Origin: Sphagnum compactum
Lineage: Eukaryota > Bryophyta > Sphagnopsida > Sphagnales
Reading direction: 5' to 3'
NCBI GenBank assembly: GCA_965153455.1
Contig: OZ234499.1
Coordinates: forward strand, 4,323,577-4,387,576
Length of the DNA stretch: 64,000 bases
Shown: one piece after another, positions 1-12,511 of the stretch
Position numbering within the stretch: position 1 is the stretch's first letter
How the letters are laid out: every line of letters starts with the position of its first letter
Program-made: the position numbers and the translations under genes
Notes under the pieces: generated by a model
The model's database searches: none
Told to the model about the DNA's origin: nothing
What the model saw: the letters and a program-made list of their open reading frames with translations, nothing else

Positions 1-2426
1 AAACTAACAAAGTCACACATAAAAACATGCACACAAATCAAAACATGCTCACTTGCAATTGTAGGAATCCAAGTTCATAACACAAGAATGAATCACAAAA
101 CCAAATTATGGCTTCACTATGTTTCACACCGCTAGCAACAATTCTTTTTATAGTTACAATGGTTTATGTTTTATGGATTAGATATTTAGACAAGGGGAGC
201 TTGTGACATGTATAATTTAAGTTTACAAATATGAATAATTAATTATTGTTGCAAACTAAATTGGACAACAATGAAGTATTATTTTCCCTTTATTAATAAA
301 TAAATAACACATTATAGAATCAAGACAACATCAAATTAACCCAATTATAAAGTTTGTATCCAATTTGTGCAACATGTTACACCAGCTATATTCAAGGATG
401 TACATGCAATATAATTACAATATTGAGATATTATCTTTATAATATGAACATAATACAAATATAAAATATAAAATAAATTGAAAAAATTGTAAATCATTCA
501 TGATATTGTAATGGTGCAAAAATTAAGTTCATAGGGTCCAAGTTCTCAATGCCTAAAATACACTAATAAAATTCTAAACCTTGGACACCTTGTAATTTTT
601 TTTGTTAAAGTACTAAAAAAAAAAAAACATTAATGAAAAAGTTTTCAAACTTTATGATGCATGCAACATATTTAGCCAAACAAATACAACAAATACATTG
701 GCAAACTTGATCTCTCTACCAAAATCTATTTTGTATCAATGTAGTAGGCTAGTTTAGGGTTATTATGCAAATCCCTTAAGTGATTATCATGTATTAGACT
801 ATAGGTTTAGAAAATTGCTAGAATTAAAAATAAAACTTGATCATACAACCAACCTCTTTGGGGACTTGGGATTGGAATTGGATGCAAAATTTGAACTGAT
901 ATCATGGATGATATCTTATAACCTACACCAATGTAGGTCATTATACAAATATGAATCTTTTTTTATCATTAATTGTTAAAAAAAAGATCAAATGAATTCA
1001 CATTGTTATTTACAAAAGGACTTTAACGGGTCCCTTTGGCCCAAAATCAAATTATTATAAAATGAAATTTGTGGTTGAAAACTTTTGCTTCAATACTTTG
1101 TTTGCTTTCAATGTTGAAAACATATTTATCTTTGAAAATGCATTGCTTTCTTGTTTTGTATGAAAAATGATCAAAATCTCAAATCACATCAAAATGATTT
1201 TTTCATAATTTAATCGCTTTCAATATTGGAAGCTCAATCTTTGCATTTTACAACACTAACATTATACCACATTAACATGTGATAAAAAAAACTTTGAAAT
1301 TCATGTGCATTCAAAATTTCAAATGTATTTATGTAAATTTCAAATCACACATCTTGAAAATTGTCTTGAATGATTTTTGAATGTGACTTGTAATTTCCTA
1401 TCGCCCAAATTTTTTTTGACCATCAATAAGCTTGTATTAAAAAACTCAAAGGGCCCTTTATAAAATGGACGTGGTTTGATACAATAAGGGTCAATTTCAA
1501 AAGTCTTTAATTCAAACCAAAACTTAAAATTGGATTTAACAAATTTTTAATTTGAATTTCCTACCATGAGCAAATTAGTTTTTTAATACAAATTGACATG
1601 ATAATCACAATTTTAAAATTGCACTACATAGACATATTTACAATTTTGTTTTTAGTTTTCACCATGATTCAACACCTTTTTTGCCTTCTTCCCTAATGTT
1701 TATGCCCACCAAAATATTTCATTCAGTTTAGCTTGTTGTTCATGAATGAAGTTCATTCATGAACATCTATTTATCATCCATAACAAATGAATTTCATTGA
1801 TTGTCATTCACATTTCATCTAATATATGATTGCTTATCCACCACATTTCATTTTCCATTCATAACAAGTATTTCAAAAGGTCCCTACGACAATGCACCAT
1901 ATGATTAGGTCCTTCAATGGTTGTACATGGAAATACGAACCTTATTTCATTATAACCTTGTTCCCTTTGTTTTTATTTCTTCATGTTATGAATAAAATTA
2001 TGTTTAAGCATTTTCTCGTACATAACTTCCTAACTTTGTTTTGGGATTCTCTTTTGTTTGTGGTTGGACTTAGGTTTAGGTGTAGTTTTCTATAATCTAT
2101 TCTAATTCTTGTGCACATTAAGAATTCTTTGACCCAATAAAATAAAATTTCATAATTACACTGAATTTTTTTGTAATGTTTTCATTTCAAATGTAAAGAC
2201 ATTACACTAATTTACAATACTTATAATTAATCTCAATTTATTACAATCATTCAAATGTAATTAACTCTATCATGAAATGGTAAATCCTAGTCTATTGAGA
2301 ACTAGAACCCCATGGTCAAGGAAAAAACTTCAGATTAATGCATTTAAATAATTTAGTAATTAAATTTTTTTTTGAAAATGTGAAAAATAGGTAAGAATAA
2401 TGATAAAGGAGATGGAGGTTTATCAA

Positions 2427-2431
<5 letters not shown>
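1..2431. other. AT-rich intergenic spacer, no gene seen
   Basis: Strongly AT-rich sequence with long A and T runs. The short open frames are not supported by any recognisable domain. I see no RNA gene or element ends here. Confidence 0.6.
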
Positions 2432-2468
<37 letters not shown>

Positions 2469-2482
2469 TCCCCCCCCCCCCC
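2432..2482. repeat. (TA)n microsatellite followed by a C13 tract
   Basis: An alternating TA run at about 2432-2465 is followed within five bases by thirteen consecutive C at 2470-2482. The short open frames across it are low-complexity artefacts. Confidence 0.9.
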
Positions 2483-2836
2483 ACCTCTTCTTCTTTCCCA
2501 TATGGTTTTCAATAGTTCATCATTATTTATATCAATTTCAATTTTCTTGTATAATATGGACATGAAAATGGATGTTCATGTCAATGATTTGTTTTTCGGT
2601 GAAAATTTGCCAAAAGATGATACAAATTTTTGAAATATAAAACATGTTGTAAATACCCTTTTTATTGAAAGAAAAATTCACTTAAAAACCAAATATTTAA
2701 AACTATTTTTTTGGGGAAGGATGTCACCACATTTATGTCTACTTGGCTACAATTTTAAGAGCTCCTTGAAATAATGTTGTCAATTAAGTTGAAATAAGCT
2801 TAGACATTCTCCCACCATAGCTTGATCACGAAATTT

Positions 2837-2965
2837 CAAAAAAAAAAAAAAAAAAAAAACATTGATGGGAAAAAAGAGTGAGATAATTATTAGAAAAAGG
2901 AGCAAGGTAGTTATTAGAAAAGGAATGAGGTAGTTTATTAGAAAAAAAAAAAAAAAAAAAAAAAG
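2837..2965. repeat. Poly(A) tracts flanking short tandem repeats
   Basis: Two A runs of more than 20 bases (near 2837-2860 and 2942-2964) flank about three copies of a 25-33 bp unit built around the words GGTAGTT and ATTAGAAAA. This looks like slippage-derived sequence or old retroposon tails. Confidence 0.6.
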
Positions 2966-3189
2966 TAAAAATGTGATGAAAAAGTAAAAGCTTAGTCAAA
3001 ATGGGGTGAAATTTTCTCAAAATTTTAATGAAATTTTCAATAGAATATTCCCCTTTTCTATTTATTGTTTCCAAGATACAAAACATTGCTTTAAAATAAA
3101 TAATTTAAAAATAAATAAATAAATAAATTTAAAAATAAAATAAAATAATATAATATAATATATGTATTTGGTATTGTTCGTCATGAAAA

Positions 3190-3840
3190 TTATATTAATC
3201 TCAACTTTTCGAAGTTGGATTTTTGGAAGAGGATTTGTTTTATTTGCCGTGGCCGAAGTTGTGTCGAGATTACCCCATCTTTACTGAGACCGGATGGTAC
3301 ACATGATTCAGGGTAGGTACGGCAAAGTGTTTTCTCATAGTTTAACATCTCGAGCGGAAAGCCCTCCCTCGGAAAAAAAATTAATTTAGTGTATTTGGAG
3401 AGCACATTATAAAGCAAAATTTTTGCATAGGATGGGGCAGCCTATGTACGGTGGAATATTATGGGCCATATTGACGACATTTCAAAAAATGAAAAATACA
3501 AGCCATATACAGGATGCTCTTGTTGTTATGAGAGGCATTCACTAAAAAAAATATATATATATATAATTCATCGGCAGCCTCCCTGAGAAGGAAGGAAAGG
3601 GGGCCCTTATTTTGGTTACGTATGCCCCATTCCTTGGGCAAGGCAATACCCTACACTTTCAATCCGGGTCCGAGCACAACTTCCCGAGCAAGTGCCATGA
3701 AAAAATAAGGAAAGTTTTCCTCCTTTCTCCAGTACGGCCTGCCTCCGATGATGGTGCCGTGCTACGGGAGCTTTCGTACACAACATGTGACTTTGTGCGG
3801 AAAGCTCTCCCTTACGCAAGCCGTTGTAGCATCTCTTGAT
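3190..3840. other. Higher-GC island in AT-rich spacer, unidentified
   Basis: Base composition rises clearly above both flanks, and CG dinucleotides are common, which is unlike the surrounding DNA. Reading frames of 60-75 codons exist on both strands, but I recognise none of the peptides and see no splice-linked gene. It could be a decayed gene or mobile-element fragment. I assign no function. Confidence 0.35.
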
Positions 3841-6152
3841 TGAATATTATAATTTAAATTTATTTTTTAGGGTATATGGGCCTTTAGCCACTTCCCCTTA
3901 GATCAAAGGTGGATTGGCACATGTGAAATTCACCTACATTTTTTTTTTAAATTATTTATTTAGGAAAACACATTGGCTCATTGTCACCACATTATGTGAA
4001 AAAGAAATTTGAAGTCTTCATATTTAAACAAAAGATTTGTAGTACATTACCAAACTATAGCATGATTCCTAAACTTTTCCACTTTCTTCTCGGACATGTA
4101 GTCCTCTTGTGAATGATGGCCAACCCACCCACCTAAGAATTTTGAAAAATAATTTGAAAAAGAATAATAATTCCAATTGGTTAGTTTCTTATTAACTCAA
4201 AGAAAGTTGGCTTAATATTTATTTATCATAAAAAAATGTCACCTAATAAACATCTAAATTTTTTATTTTTTAAAAAGTCACCAAAACAAAAGCTATCATA
4301 TTAATTTCAAAGATTTTGATTTACGAGGCCTATAAGGTAATCCTCTTAACTTAGTCAAAACGTTTTTTTTGTTTTGTTTTTTCTTTTTTTCTTTTTTGCC
4401 TTAAAAGGAGATGGAAAGCTAATAGGTAGTACTTTGCTTTTGATGGAATAATAAAATGCCCAGAAAACATGGGAGCCCAAAATCAGTGTAGTAAAGATAA
4501 AGCACACGTAATGGCCACTCCCACCCACTCTTAACACTAAAGTGATGCCCCTAAACCCTAAGACCACGAAAGGTTATTATCGAATGTTGAAATTGTGGAA
4601 TACAAAAATGGGGGCCTTTTTTGTTGAATTGTTTTTTAATATGGAAAAAAAAAATTCAAATAAGAACCTTTTCATGGTCTTAGGGTTTAGAGTTTTTAAT
4701 ATATTTTTAAAAATCAACAAAAAGGCCCCTCTTTTTAAAAAAAAATTTAAAAAAATTTAAAAATTTGAAACCTATATAAATTGTTGCTTGTGAGTAGGGT
4801 TTGATCCTTTCTCTTCTAGAAGTCTTAATTCGAGCGTGCACAAAAGGTGAATTTCGGTGGTATTTTCGTATTCAACACGTTTAGTTTCTTTGGTTTGAAA
4901 TCCAGTGACAATGATTTCATCGGAGCTGGTTTAGCCCTGGATGGGCTATAGTGGTAGGTTGTTTTTAAAAAAAAACAATTTTAAACTGCAAATTTATTTT
5001 AAAAATAATTTAAAATCTATTTTTTAAATAAAATAATAAAAATTTTACAAATTATAATGTTTTAAAATGTCTCCTTTATGGTTCCTAAGATATCAAAAGA
5101 GAAACAAATCTCTTTATTTATTTTTTTCAATGTTTTTTTGAAATCTTTGTGTCCTTTCAATTGTTTTTTTGAATCTTTTTTGTGTCTTTTCAATTTCATA
5201 CGCAACATGTATGTTTACATGTAATTTCATACAAATCTAAATATATGTTATTTCATTTTGAATGTGTTGAGATTATTTCAAAAGATTGACATGTTTTTTT
5301 TTTTGGTGAGATTAAGCTAGTTTTTAATAAAAAAATTCTCCTTTAAATACCTAATTCAAGGATTTAATCCTCACTTGCTTAGCTGATTTAATGTTTTTTC
5401 ACCTTAATTGCTTTCAAAATTTTCAACTAATTAAAAAACAAAAATAATTGATTAAATCTCCCCTTGGATGATAATTGGGAGATCTTTTGTACAATTTAAA
5501 TCCTATATATATCTAAAAATAACAAAAGTTTTGCAATGTAACTTTTTTTTTTTTTTTTTTTTTTGGGGGTCATTTCATCGTCACTTGTAATTTGTAGCAA
5601 CACGGAGCCCAAGTTTGATAATAATACAATTAATAAATTGATACATTTGGCACTAAATTGCAAACAAAAACAACATCTTTGCAATCCAAAGGAGTTAGAG
5701 TAGTCTTTTTTTTTAATGAGCGAAAATTTGTCAAATGGGGAAAATTTTCAATAAAAAGGATGACGTTTGGGGTTTTCTCTCACCAAATTTGAAAAAATTC
5801 AGGAAAAATCAACATATATTTATGTGTTTATTTTCCTATATAAATATAGGCCGCCTTTGAAGTCACATTTACTCATTACGAACACTTATTAAAGGATTGT
5901 TTTCACCCTCACTAATTGTTTCACCCCCAAGGTCTTCTCCCAATAAAATTAAGTTTTTTCTTGTTATTTGCTTTATTAAATTTCAACTTATTAGGATTTA
6001 TCTCACATTTTGATAATAGAAATATGTTCATATTTATCACAAGCAACACATATAGTGACCCTTTCCTAAGATTATAATGTGACATTTTCTTCCTATTACA
6101 CCTTGATTCATCTAGGAATGTAAATAAAGGCCCTAGGTCCCAATAACGGAAC
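3841..6152. other. AT-rich intergenic spacer
   Basis: Long A/T runs, including a T run of about 20 near 5543-5563, and a single telo-box-like CCTAAACCCTA near 4551. I see no gene. Confidence 0.55.
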
Positions 6153-6279
6153 CAAAAATGTGAAACCCTTGATGGCTTCATTTGTATCAAGGGTTTCACA
6201 TTTTTGCACATTTGTATTATAGCACAAAAATATGATAAAGTATGGATGCATTTTTTATTTTTGTGCTATAATACAAATG
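6153..6279. repeat. Two consecutive perfect inverted repeats (double hairpin)
   Basis: The first hairpin has 20-bp perfect arms at 6153-6172 and 6187-6206 with a 14-nt loop. The second starts three bases later and has 23-bp perfect arms at 6209-6231 and 6257-6279 with a 25-nt loop. Both arm pairs were checked base by base. A foldback or MITE-like element or a small-RNA hairpin is possible. I see no coding sequence. Confidence 0.85.
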
Positions 6280-6477
6280 GGCCCATGGGAAAAAAATATT
6301 TAGAAGGCGCTTGCATTTTTTTTAAAATAAAATTTTACTTTTTTTTTTTTTCTATCAGAAAAATTGGTGCACACAATGTTGATTTAGTTTCAATTACCAA
6401 AGTATTTTGGCAGCTTTGACACTAAAGTTATATTATTTTCAGAAAAAGTTGAATTTTTGCAATTAAAAAAATAATTT

Positions 6478-6511
<34 letters not shown>

Positions 6512-7515
6512 AAAAACATTTGAAGGGCAATAAAGAATCTTCTATAATCTTTTTATGTATTTTATTTTTCGACATTGAAATCAAAGTGAAATAATTTCAG
6601 GGTGTCAAATAAAATTGGTACAAGGATGATATCCGTGGTATATGCTTCGTAGTGTATACCAAGTTACTATAAGCTACAAACATATGAAGCCCAATTTGAA
6701 TTAAATGTGTCTCACTTCTGAATTCATTCATTAATAAAAATTGAAAATTTCACCTTGGTTTTCAATTCAAATTTCAAATATTGAATTAATATGCGGTGTC
6801 GTATGGAATAATTAATTTTTATTGAAAATTTTCTCTTTAAAATCATAACCAAAATTCTAACTAAAATTTTGTGAATGGTTAGAATTGAATCACATTTTCA
6901 TGAGTTTTTAGAATAATTTTTTCTTTTAACTTAAAAAATTCACAATTCATACTTTTAAAACTTTTACTTCAATTCTGAACTTTATTATTGCTTTTGAAAC
7001 ATGGATTTTATTATTATTGAACCAATGGGGTATCACATTACATTGCCAATTTAATATTGTGAAATATATTTCACATAGAGTTTTTTTTGGAACTTTTTAT
7101 TGTAACCCAAGTGAGCAACTCATTCATGCACAAACCCTTGACCATGTTAGAGACCTCATGTTCTCGCTTACTTGTGCCTAAATTGGGACAAGTTGTGGCA
7201 ATTGCACGAGTTGACAATTTAGGCACTATAACTTGAGGTTGTTGCTTACGAAAATGAAGAATAAATCTCAAATATGATAATAATAAACTTGGTAAGAGAT
7301 GATGGGTTTGGAGGTGTTTAGTGATTACACCATTTTGCTAATAAGGTGTGAAAAACCATCATAATTATCATCCGCTACATCCGAAAATTTTCACTCATCA
7401 TATAACAATATGTAAATCATGAAAAAAGTTTAATAATTTTTTTAAAGGAATTATTTTTTCCCAAAACAAAATTATTGGTCTTGTCAATGTGGAAATTGAC
7501 CCTAGTCTACAATAT
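6280..7515. other. AT-rich spacer with a (TA)n run
   Basis: A (TA)n microsatellite lies at about 6480-6509. The rest is AT-rich with no recognisable gene. Confidence 0.55.
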
Positions 7516-7711
7516 AGGGGACTTGTTGTAGGTTCTTTTAATGAGGTAGGTTTTTAGGGGACTTGTAGGTTCAGTTAGTGAGGTAGGTTTAGGGGACTAG
7601 TTGTAGGTTCCTTTAGTAGGTAGGTTTAGGGGACTTGTTGTAGGATCATTTAGTGAGGTAGGTTTAGGGGACTTGTTGTAGGATCATTTAGAGTGACATA
7701 GGCTTAGGGGA
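7516..7711. repeat. 35-40 bp minisatellite, about five copies
   Basis: The word AGGGGACTTGTTGTAGG recurs at 7516, 7556, 7591, 7628 and 7666, and a last partial unit starts at 7706. The spacing is therefore 40, 35, 37, 38 and 40 bp. Each unit also carries GAGGTAGGTTT or a close variant. I see no coding role. Confidence 0.85.
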
Positions 7712-9600
7712 CGATCCCCCCAACCAAGATCCTACGATGTAGATCTCACCAACCTTAGACATATAACAACTTAGAATGGGCAGTTGTGATCCATTAACAT
7801 CAACGGCTAAAATTTAAAAGCAGTGGATGGCGATTTCTATAGATGAAAAGTTGCTAGATTAAGACATCAATTATCATCCAAAATGAGATGAATAAAATAA
7901 CAATAAACTAGTTAGTTGTACCCTAGTTCGATTGGATGGTTAGGATTCATTAAATTTGGCATCCAATGGTCAATATATGAGACCTAATTTTGATGGTGCT
8001 GATTATTAAATTGAAACCCATCGACAAAAAGGCCTACAATGGAGATGCCACCAACATGCAATCTATGGTTGAAATGTAATCAAGGTAACCCTAAGGCAAC
8101 CTATTAGCGAATGATGCAATGACTATCCTTATAGATGGTCAACATTAATGTTTTTCATCCATCGATAGTTAGGATGTAACTCATTTTGGATAGTCAATAT
8201 GTGTTGAAATTTCTATGTAAACCAATGTTTGATTAGCTTTTTTATTATTATTTTAATGCTACCCTTGTCAATGGAGTTTTCATTATTTTTGTTGTATCGA
8301 AGGTGTCCACTTTTGTGAAATTGTGCTATTTTTTTGTGTTGTGTCAAAGGTGTTTTCCCAATCAACGTTTGTTGATTTCTTTTGTGGCATGGAAGGGGCT
8401 TTGTTTTGTGAAGTTGTGTTGATTTTTTTTCGGTGTCAAAGGTGATCTCTTACCAAAATTGTCAATGTTTTTATTCTGATGAAGTTATCATTTCTTGCAA
8501 GTTTTGTGGATTTTCTTTTGTTGCGTCAAGTGGATCATGGAGCCCTTGCAATTTCATTGCCACTTTTTTTATATTTCATTGTTGTTGCAATTTCTTTTCA
8601 GTTCCGTTTGATTTTTTGTTCTTGTTTTCTTTTCTTATTTTGATATGTTTTTTTCGTTGTTCCTCACATTGTAGGTGTTGACAATTTATAGTCACTTAGA
8701 CTTCTTTTCAAACTAGTTGTGAATATTCACATGGTTAATGGGTTGTTGCTTTATTTCTTTTCTTGCAATTGATGGTGATGGAGTTCCTCGTCCCCAAGTC
8801 ACGTGTACATTTCTAAAATAAACGATGTTAAAATACTTTTTTTCATATACACATGTGAATAAAACTCAAAAATTTAATTACAAAATGAAAGTTATACATG
8901 TAAACTTAGAAATAAACATGGGGAGGAATGTAAGCATTCATCCTCTTTATGGATGAATGATTTTTTTCATTTGATTTAATGTATGAATGAAAAACATTAT
9001 TATTTTTAATATATAAAATTTCCATTAAAATGATGAGGAAAAATGTTATTTTATCATTAAGTTCCTATCAATAAAACTTTGTTTTCTCCTAGTTTTAATT
9101 AATTAGAGTTTCATGAAACATAATTTAATTTTATATGATATAATATTTATTTAATAATATAATATAAATTTCATTATAAATGTATTTGATGACTATAGTT
9201 TTAAATGTCATTATTTTTAATATGTTTTAATTATATTACTATTATCATGTTAACATCTATTTCATGGTCTTTTTTTTTTTGAATTACATATTTTTATTTT
9301 TATTTTTATTTTTAGCAAGCTAACCCAGTGTTATTGACGATAATAAGTTTTTCTCCAAAGGTGTCACAACTCCGCTTGTGGATGACAATAGAGAAATTTT
9401 TTTCATTATTTTTTGAAGATATCATAACTCTTGTTAAATATAACTAATGTTGTTGATAACAATGGATTTTGAATGTTTTAAATATTTTTAAATTACACGT
9501 TATCATCGATAACAATGAATTTTTAAAATAAAATTTAATTTAATTTTAAGAACCTTAATTAGCTTTCTTCAACCAACCTACCATCATAGATAACAATGAT
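7712..9600. other. AT-rich spacer upstream of the ERF gene
   Basis: T-rich and A-rich sequence with weak short frames, including a Phe/Cys-rich one at 8433-8681 that I judge non-coding. No element ends were recognised. Confidence 0.5.
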
Positions 9601-9603
9601 TCA

Positions 9604-9617
9604 TTTAGGGTTTAGGG
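9604..9617 (+). promoter_or_regulatory. Two tandem TTTAGGG telo-box units upstream of the ERF gene
   Basis: Two perfect plant telomere-type heptamers lie about 400 bp before the ERF start codon, exactly where composition changes from AT-rich to balanced. Telo-boxes are known plant promoter elements. A role here is inferred only from position. Confidence 0.4.
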
Positions 9618-9961
9618 TTAGGTTTGTTGTAGGTTCATTTTTAGTTAGATAGGTTTGATTATTTGGGAGTTTTTTTGTTGTTGTATTGTCCATAGTTGTT
9701 GTAGTTCTAAAGTGAAGAAATATGATTGTGGACCATAGCACAAATGGTGGTGAGGTTGGAGTGATCGAAGAGACAAGATCGTAGTGAAGCTCTTTCTGAC
9801 TTGAAGCTTTTGAGGTGAAGCTGGATTGCAGGAAGGAGAGAGAGCAAGTACACACGGAAGCTTCAACCGGAGCTTCTTGTCAAGCTCCATGTCAAGATTC
9901 ATGTGGGAGCTTGAGTCATGAGATGTGATGATGTTGTGTTGTGTTGTGATGCTTGTTGGTG

Positions 9962-9987
9962 TGGGTGGTGGTGGTGGTGGTGGTGTG
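9962..9987 (+). repeat. (GGT)n run in the putative ERF 5' leader
   Basis: About eight GGT/GTG units lie roughly 20 bases before the ERF ATG, so they probably fall in the transcribed leader. The transcription start is not known. Confidence 0.6.
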
Positions 9988-10006
9988 TGACTGACTAGTG
10001 GTGATC

Positions 10007-12511
10007 ATGAACTTCTTCGGGGGAAGGACACGGAGCAGAGTGGCAGATGCTGCTGGTGCTGGTGCAATAGCAGCAGCATCAGCAGTTGATGCAACATTTG
10101 TAGTTGGCGGAAGAACTAGTTCTAGTTCTGGTACTAGTAATGGTAGTTGTGATAGGAGGTCCAGCAACTCATGGGGATCGAGTGAAGGAAGTGGTGGTGT
10201 GCAGATTCAAGCTGCTTTTCATGGTCGTCTTTGTGGTGTCGATCCTTTGGAAGCTCTTGCTCGGAAAGCGGAATCCGCAGTGGATTTGCTGCAAACCACA
10301 ACAAGTGAGCAGTGTGGATCCCCGCCGTGTACAACAATTTCAGGTAATGGTTTTCAGAGCTTTGCACCGGAATCTATAAGTTCCAGCTGCTTCCGTAGCA
10401 AGCTGGGTGAGCCGGGGCTGCAGCCGTTGTCGACGCAAGCTGAGAGCTGTAGGCTCATCGGGCTGAAGAGATCCAGACCCCAAGATGACTTCAGCTCCTC
10501 CGGTGTAGAGGAAGCCTTCGCCGAGCCCCGGAGAAAGTCGCAAAAGGCTTGGGTTATCGCCAGAAATCTTCGCAACTCTCTGGGGAAGAAGCTGTTCGCG
10601 GAATGTTTGCGAGAGAAAGTTGGCCATCTCGTGAAGGCGCGGGATACCGTGGAGCTCAAACAGCTTCAGACAGCTACTAGCACTAGTCCTGCAGCTCCTG
10701 TTGCCAGCAGCAGACTCCGGAAAGACTTAGGTGATGATGATGTATCGCTGCTGCATGAGATCATACCGGCTGCAGCATCCTCGGCAGATCAACCTCTGCG
10801 TGAAGAAGAACAAGAACTAGATCTTCATGGGTCCGACTGGAATCTGCTGCATCATCGCGGCTTCAGCTCCGATTGGCAGCTGGTCGTGAACGACCAAGAC
10901 ATGAACCTGCCGGCCGCCGCATCTGCACATGAAGATCCAAGACTAGAGCAAGCTCCTGCTGCTGCTGCTTCCTTCGATGCAGCAGTGTACAGTACTGTAG
11001 CTAGTCCGGCTGCAACTTCTGCGCGTCCTTCTTCAACAAGCTCAGAGCTCCTAGCTTCTTCGAGGTTCGAGCTGCTGCACAACAGAGCTGAATCCTCCTT
11101 ATACACGGACTTGCCGCAAGCTGAGAATCGTCCTAAAGAGTCCATACATCCAGCTGCTACTGGGAACTCGGAAAGCTCGTCATGGTTAGCGAGCTTGGGT
11201 GGCGCCGGCTTTGCCGAATATGCAAGCTCGGCCTCCTTCGATACCCATCATCGTCTTCTTCAAGGTGCGGAAGATGATCAACTGTTGCAAGTTCTGAAAA
11301 GAGCTACTGGAGCTGGTCATGAAACTACGTCGGTTTCACCGCAACAACCGCAACCAGCTCCTCGCAGTCTGACGTACCGCTCAGCCAGACCTCTTGCTTT
11401 TCCTGAAGCTACTGCCATGAGGTTGTTGATGCAGAGATCGGTTGCTGCTGCTCCTACTGCAGCACCAAAACCGCAGGAGTGCACTCCAGCCTCCGATACC
11501 ACGCCACCAAAGAATCCGCGGAAGTGGAGGACGCGGTACAGAGGAGTGAGGCAAAGGCCGTGGGGAAAGTTTGCAGCCGAGATCCGCGACTCGGCTCGAC
11601 AAGGTGCCAGGGTATGGCTGGGGACCTTCGACACCGCCGAAGAAGCTGCTGTAGCGTATGATACTGCAGCTCTGAAGATGCGCGGACCCAGAGCTCGATT
11701 GAACTTCCTGATCCCCAAAACAACTGCCACAGATTCAGATCCTGCTGCCGCCACAGATGCAGGTCCTCCTGAAACTGCTGTTGCTCCTCCTCCTCCTCCT
11801 CCTCCTCCTTCTCGTCCTCCTCCTGCAGATGCTTCTCCTGCAGTTGAAGCTTGCACGGATTCTGAAACAGATGGCAGCAACAAGTTCATGCCATCAGATA
11901 GGACAGCTTTTGTATCAGCAGATTGCCCTGAAACTGCTGCTGCCATTGCTGCACATGCGGCTTCTTCAACAGGCCTTGGAGGAGCTTGCACTAGGGTTAC
12001 TTTAGCAGATGCTTCTCCTCCAACAGGAGGAGGAGCTTGCACTAGGGTTTCTTTAGCAGATGCTTCTCTTCCAACAGGAGGAGGAGCTTGCACTAGGGTT
12101 TCTTTAGCAGATGCTTCTTCTCCAACAGGAGCAGGAGCTTGCACTAGGGTTTCTTTAGCAGATGCTTCTTCTCCAACAGGAAGAGGAGGAGCTTGCACTA
12201 GGGGTTCAGCTTTAGCAGATATCAGCAACAGTTTCATGTCATTGGATGCCACAGATTTTGCAACAACAGCAGCTGCTAGCCTGAGCAGCATATTTCCAGA
12301 GTCCGCAAACAGAGGGCTTGTGGATCATGATGCTCTAGAGCTTGAAGATGCATTTCTGGCAGAGTTAATGGAGAGCACTCATCACCATGATGTATTTCTT
12401 TCCCCAATATCCGATCATGTACCTCTATCCCCGACATCCAACTTGAATGACATCTGTAATTTTGCTTTGTTTTCTCCACTGATCATGCAACAAGATTGTG
12501 AAGAAGAATGA
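10007..12511 (+). CDS. AP2/ERF-domain transcription factor (ERF type), intronless, 834 aa
   Basis: Probable nuclear DNA-binding transcription factor of the ERF family, whose AP2 domain binds GCC-box-like sites. The single AP2 domain spans residues about 511-567 (11537-11707). It has the [11 protein letters not shown] strand, the AAEIRD and WLGTF motifs, Ala and Asp at the positions typical of ERF rather than DREB proteins, and ends in RARLNF. The KFAAEIRDS form resembles plant ERF group IX, which is inference. The long N-terminal half is Ser/Ala-rich and probably disordered, apart from a basic, helix-prone stretch around residues 175-220. After the domain come a proline run, five copies of a 17-residue repeat and an acidic tail ending CEEE. 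I chose the ATG at 10007; the frame extends a few codons upstream only through GTG. At 834 residues it is much longer than typical ERFs. No intron is needed. Confidence 0.93.
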   Translation: MNFFGGRTRSRVADAAGAGAIAAASAVDATFVVGGRTSSSSGTSNGSCDRRSSNSWGSSEGSGGVQIQAAFHGRLCGVDPLEALARKAESAVDLLQTTTSEQCGSPPCTTISGNGFQSFAPESISSSCFRSKLGEPGLQPLSTQAESCRLIGLKRSRPQDDFSSSGVEEAFAEPRRKSQKAWVIARNLRNSLGKKLFAECLREKVGHLVKARDTVELKQLQTATSTSPAAPVASSRLRKDLGDDDVSLLHEIIPAAASSADQPLREEEQELDLHGSDWNLLHHRGFSSDWQLVVNDQDMNLPAAASAHEDPRLEQAPAAAASFDAAVYSTVASPAATSARPSSTSSELLASSRFELLHNRAESSLYTDLPQAENRPKESIHPAATGNSESSSWLASLGGAGFAEYASSASFDTHHRLLQGAEDDQLLQVLKRATGAGHETTSVSPQQPQPAPRSLTYRSARPLAFPEATAMRLLMQRSVAAAPTAAPKPQECTPASDTTPPKNPRKWRTRYRGVRQRPWGKFAAEIRDSARQGARVWLGTFDTAEEAAVAYDTAALKMRGPRARLNFLIPKTTATDSDPAAATDAGPPETAVAPPPPPPPPSRPPPADASPAVEACTDSETDGSNKFMPSDRTAFVSADCPETAAAIAAHAASSTGLGGACTRVTLADASPPTGGGACTRVSLADASLPTGGGACTRVSLADASSPTGAGACTRVSLADASSPTGRGGACTRGSALADISNSFMSLDATDFATTAAASLSSIFPESANRGLVDHDALELEDAFLAELMESTHHHDVFLSPISDHVPLSPTSNLNDICNFALFSPLIMQQDCEEE
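11978..12225 (+). repeat. 17-codon tandem repeat inside the ERF coding sequence (x5)
   Basis: The word GCTTGCACTAGGG recurs at 11984, 12035, 12086, 12137 and 12191, giving periods of 51, 51, 51 and 54 bp, all multiples of three. Each unit encodes roughly [16 protein letters not shown]. High DNA identity between units suggests recent expansion or ongoing homogenisation. The frame is kept throughout. Confidence 0.92.

Noticed and set aside
11317-12291. A 324-codon open frame on the minus strand inside the ERF gene
   Set aside because: It is the antisense shadow of a Ser/Ala/Pro-rich coding region: the repeats read as Ala/Glu/Gly-rich low complexity, there is no domain, and the sense frame has a clear AP2 domain.
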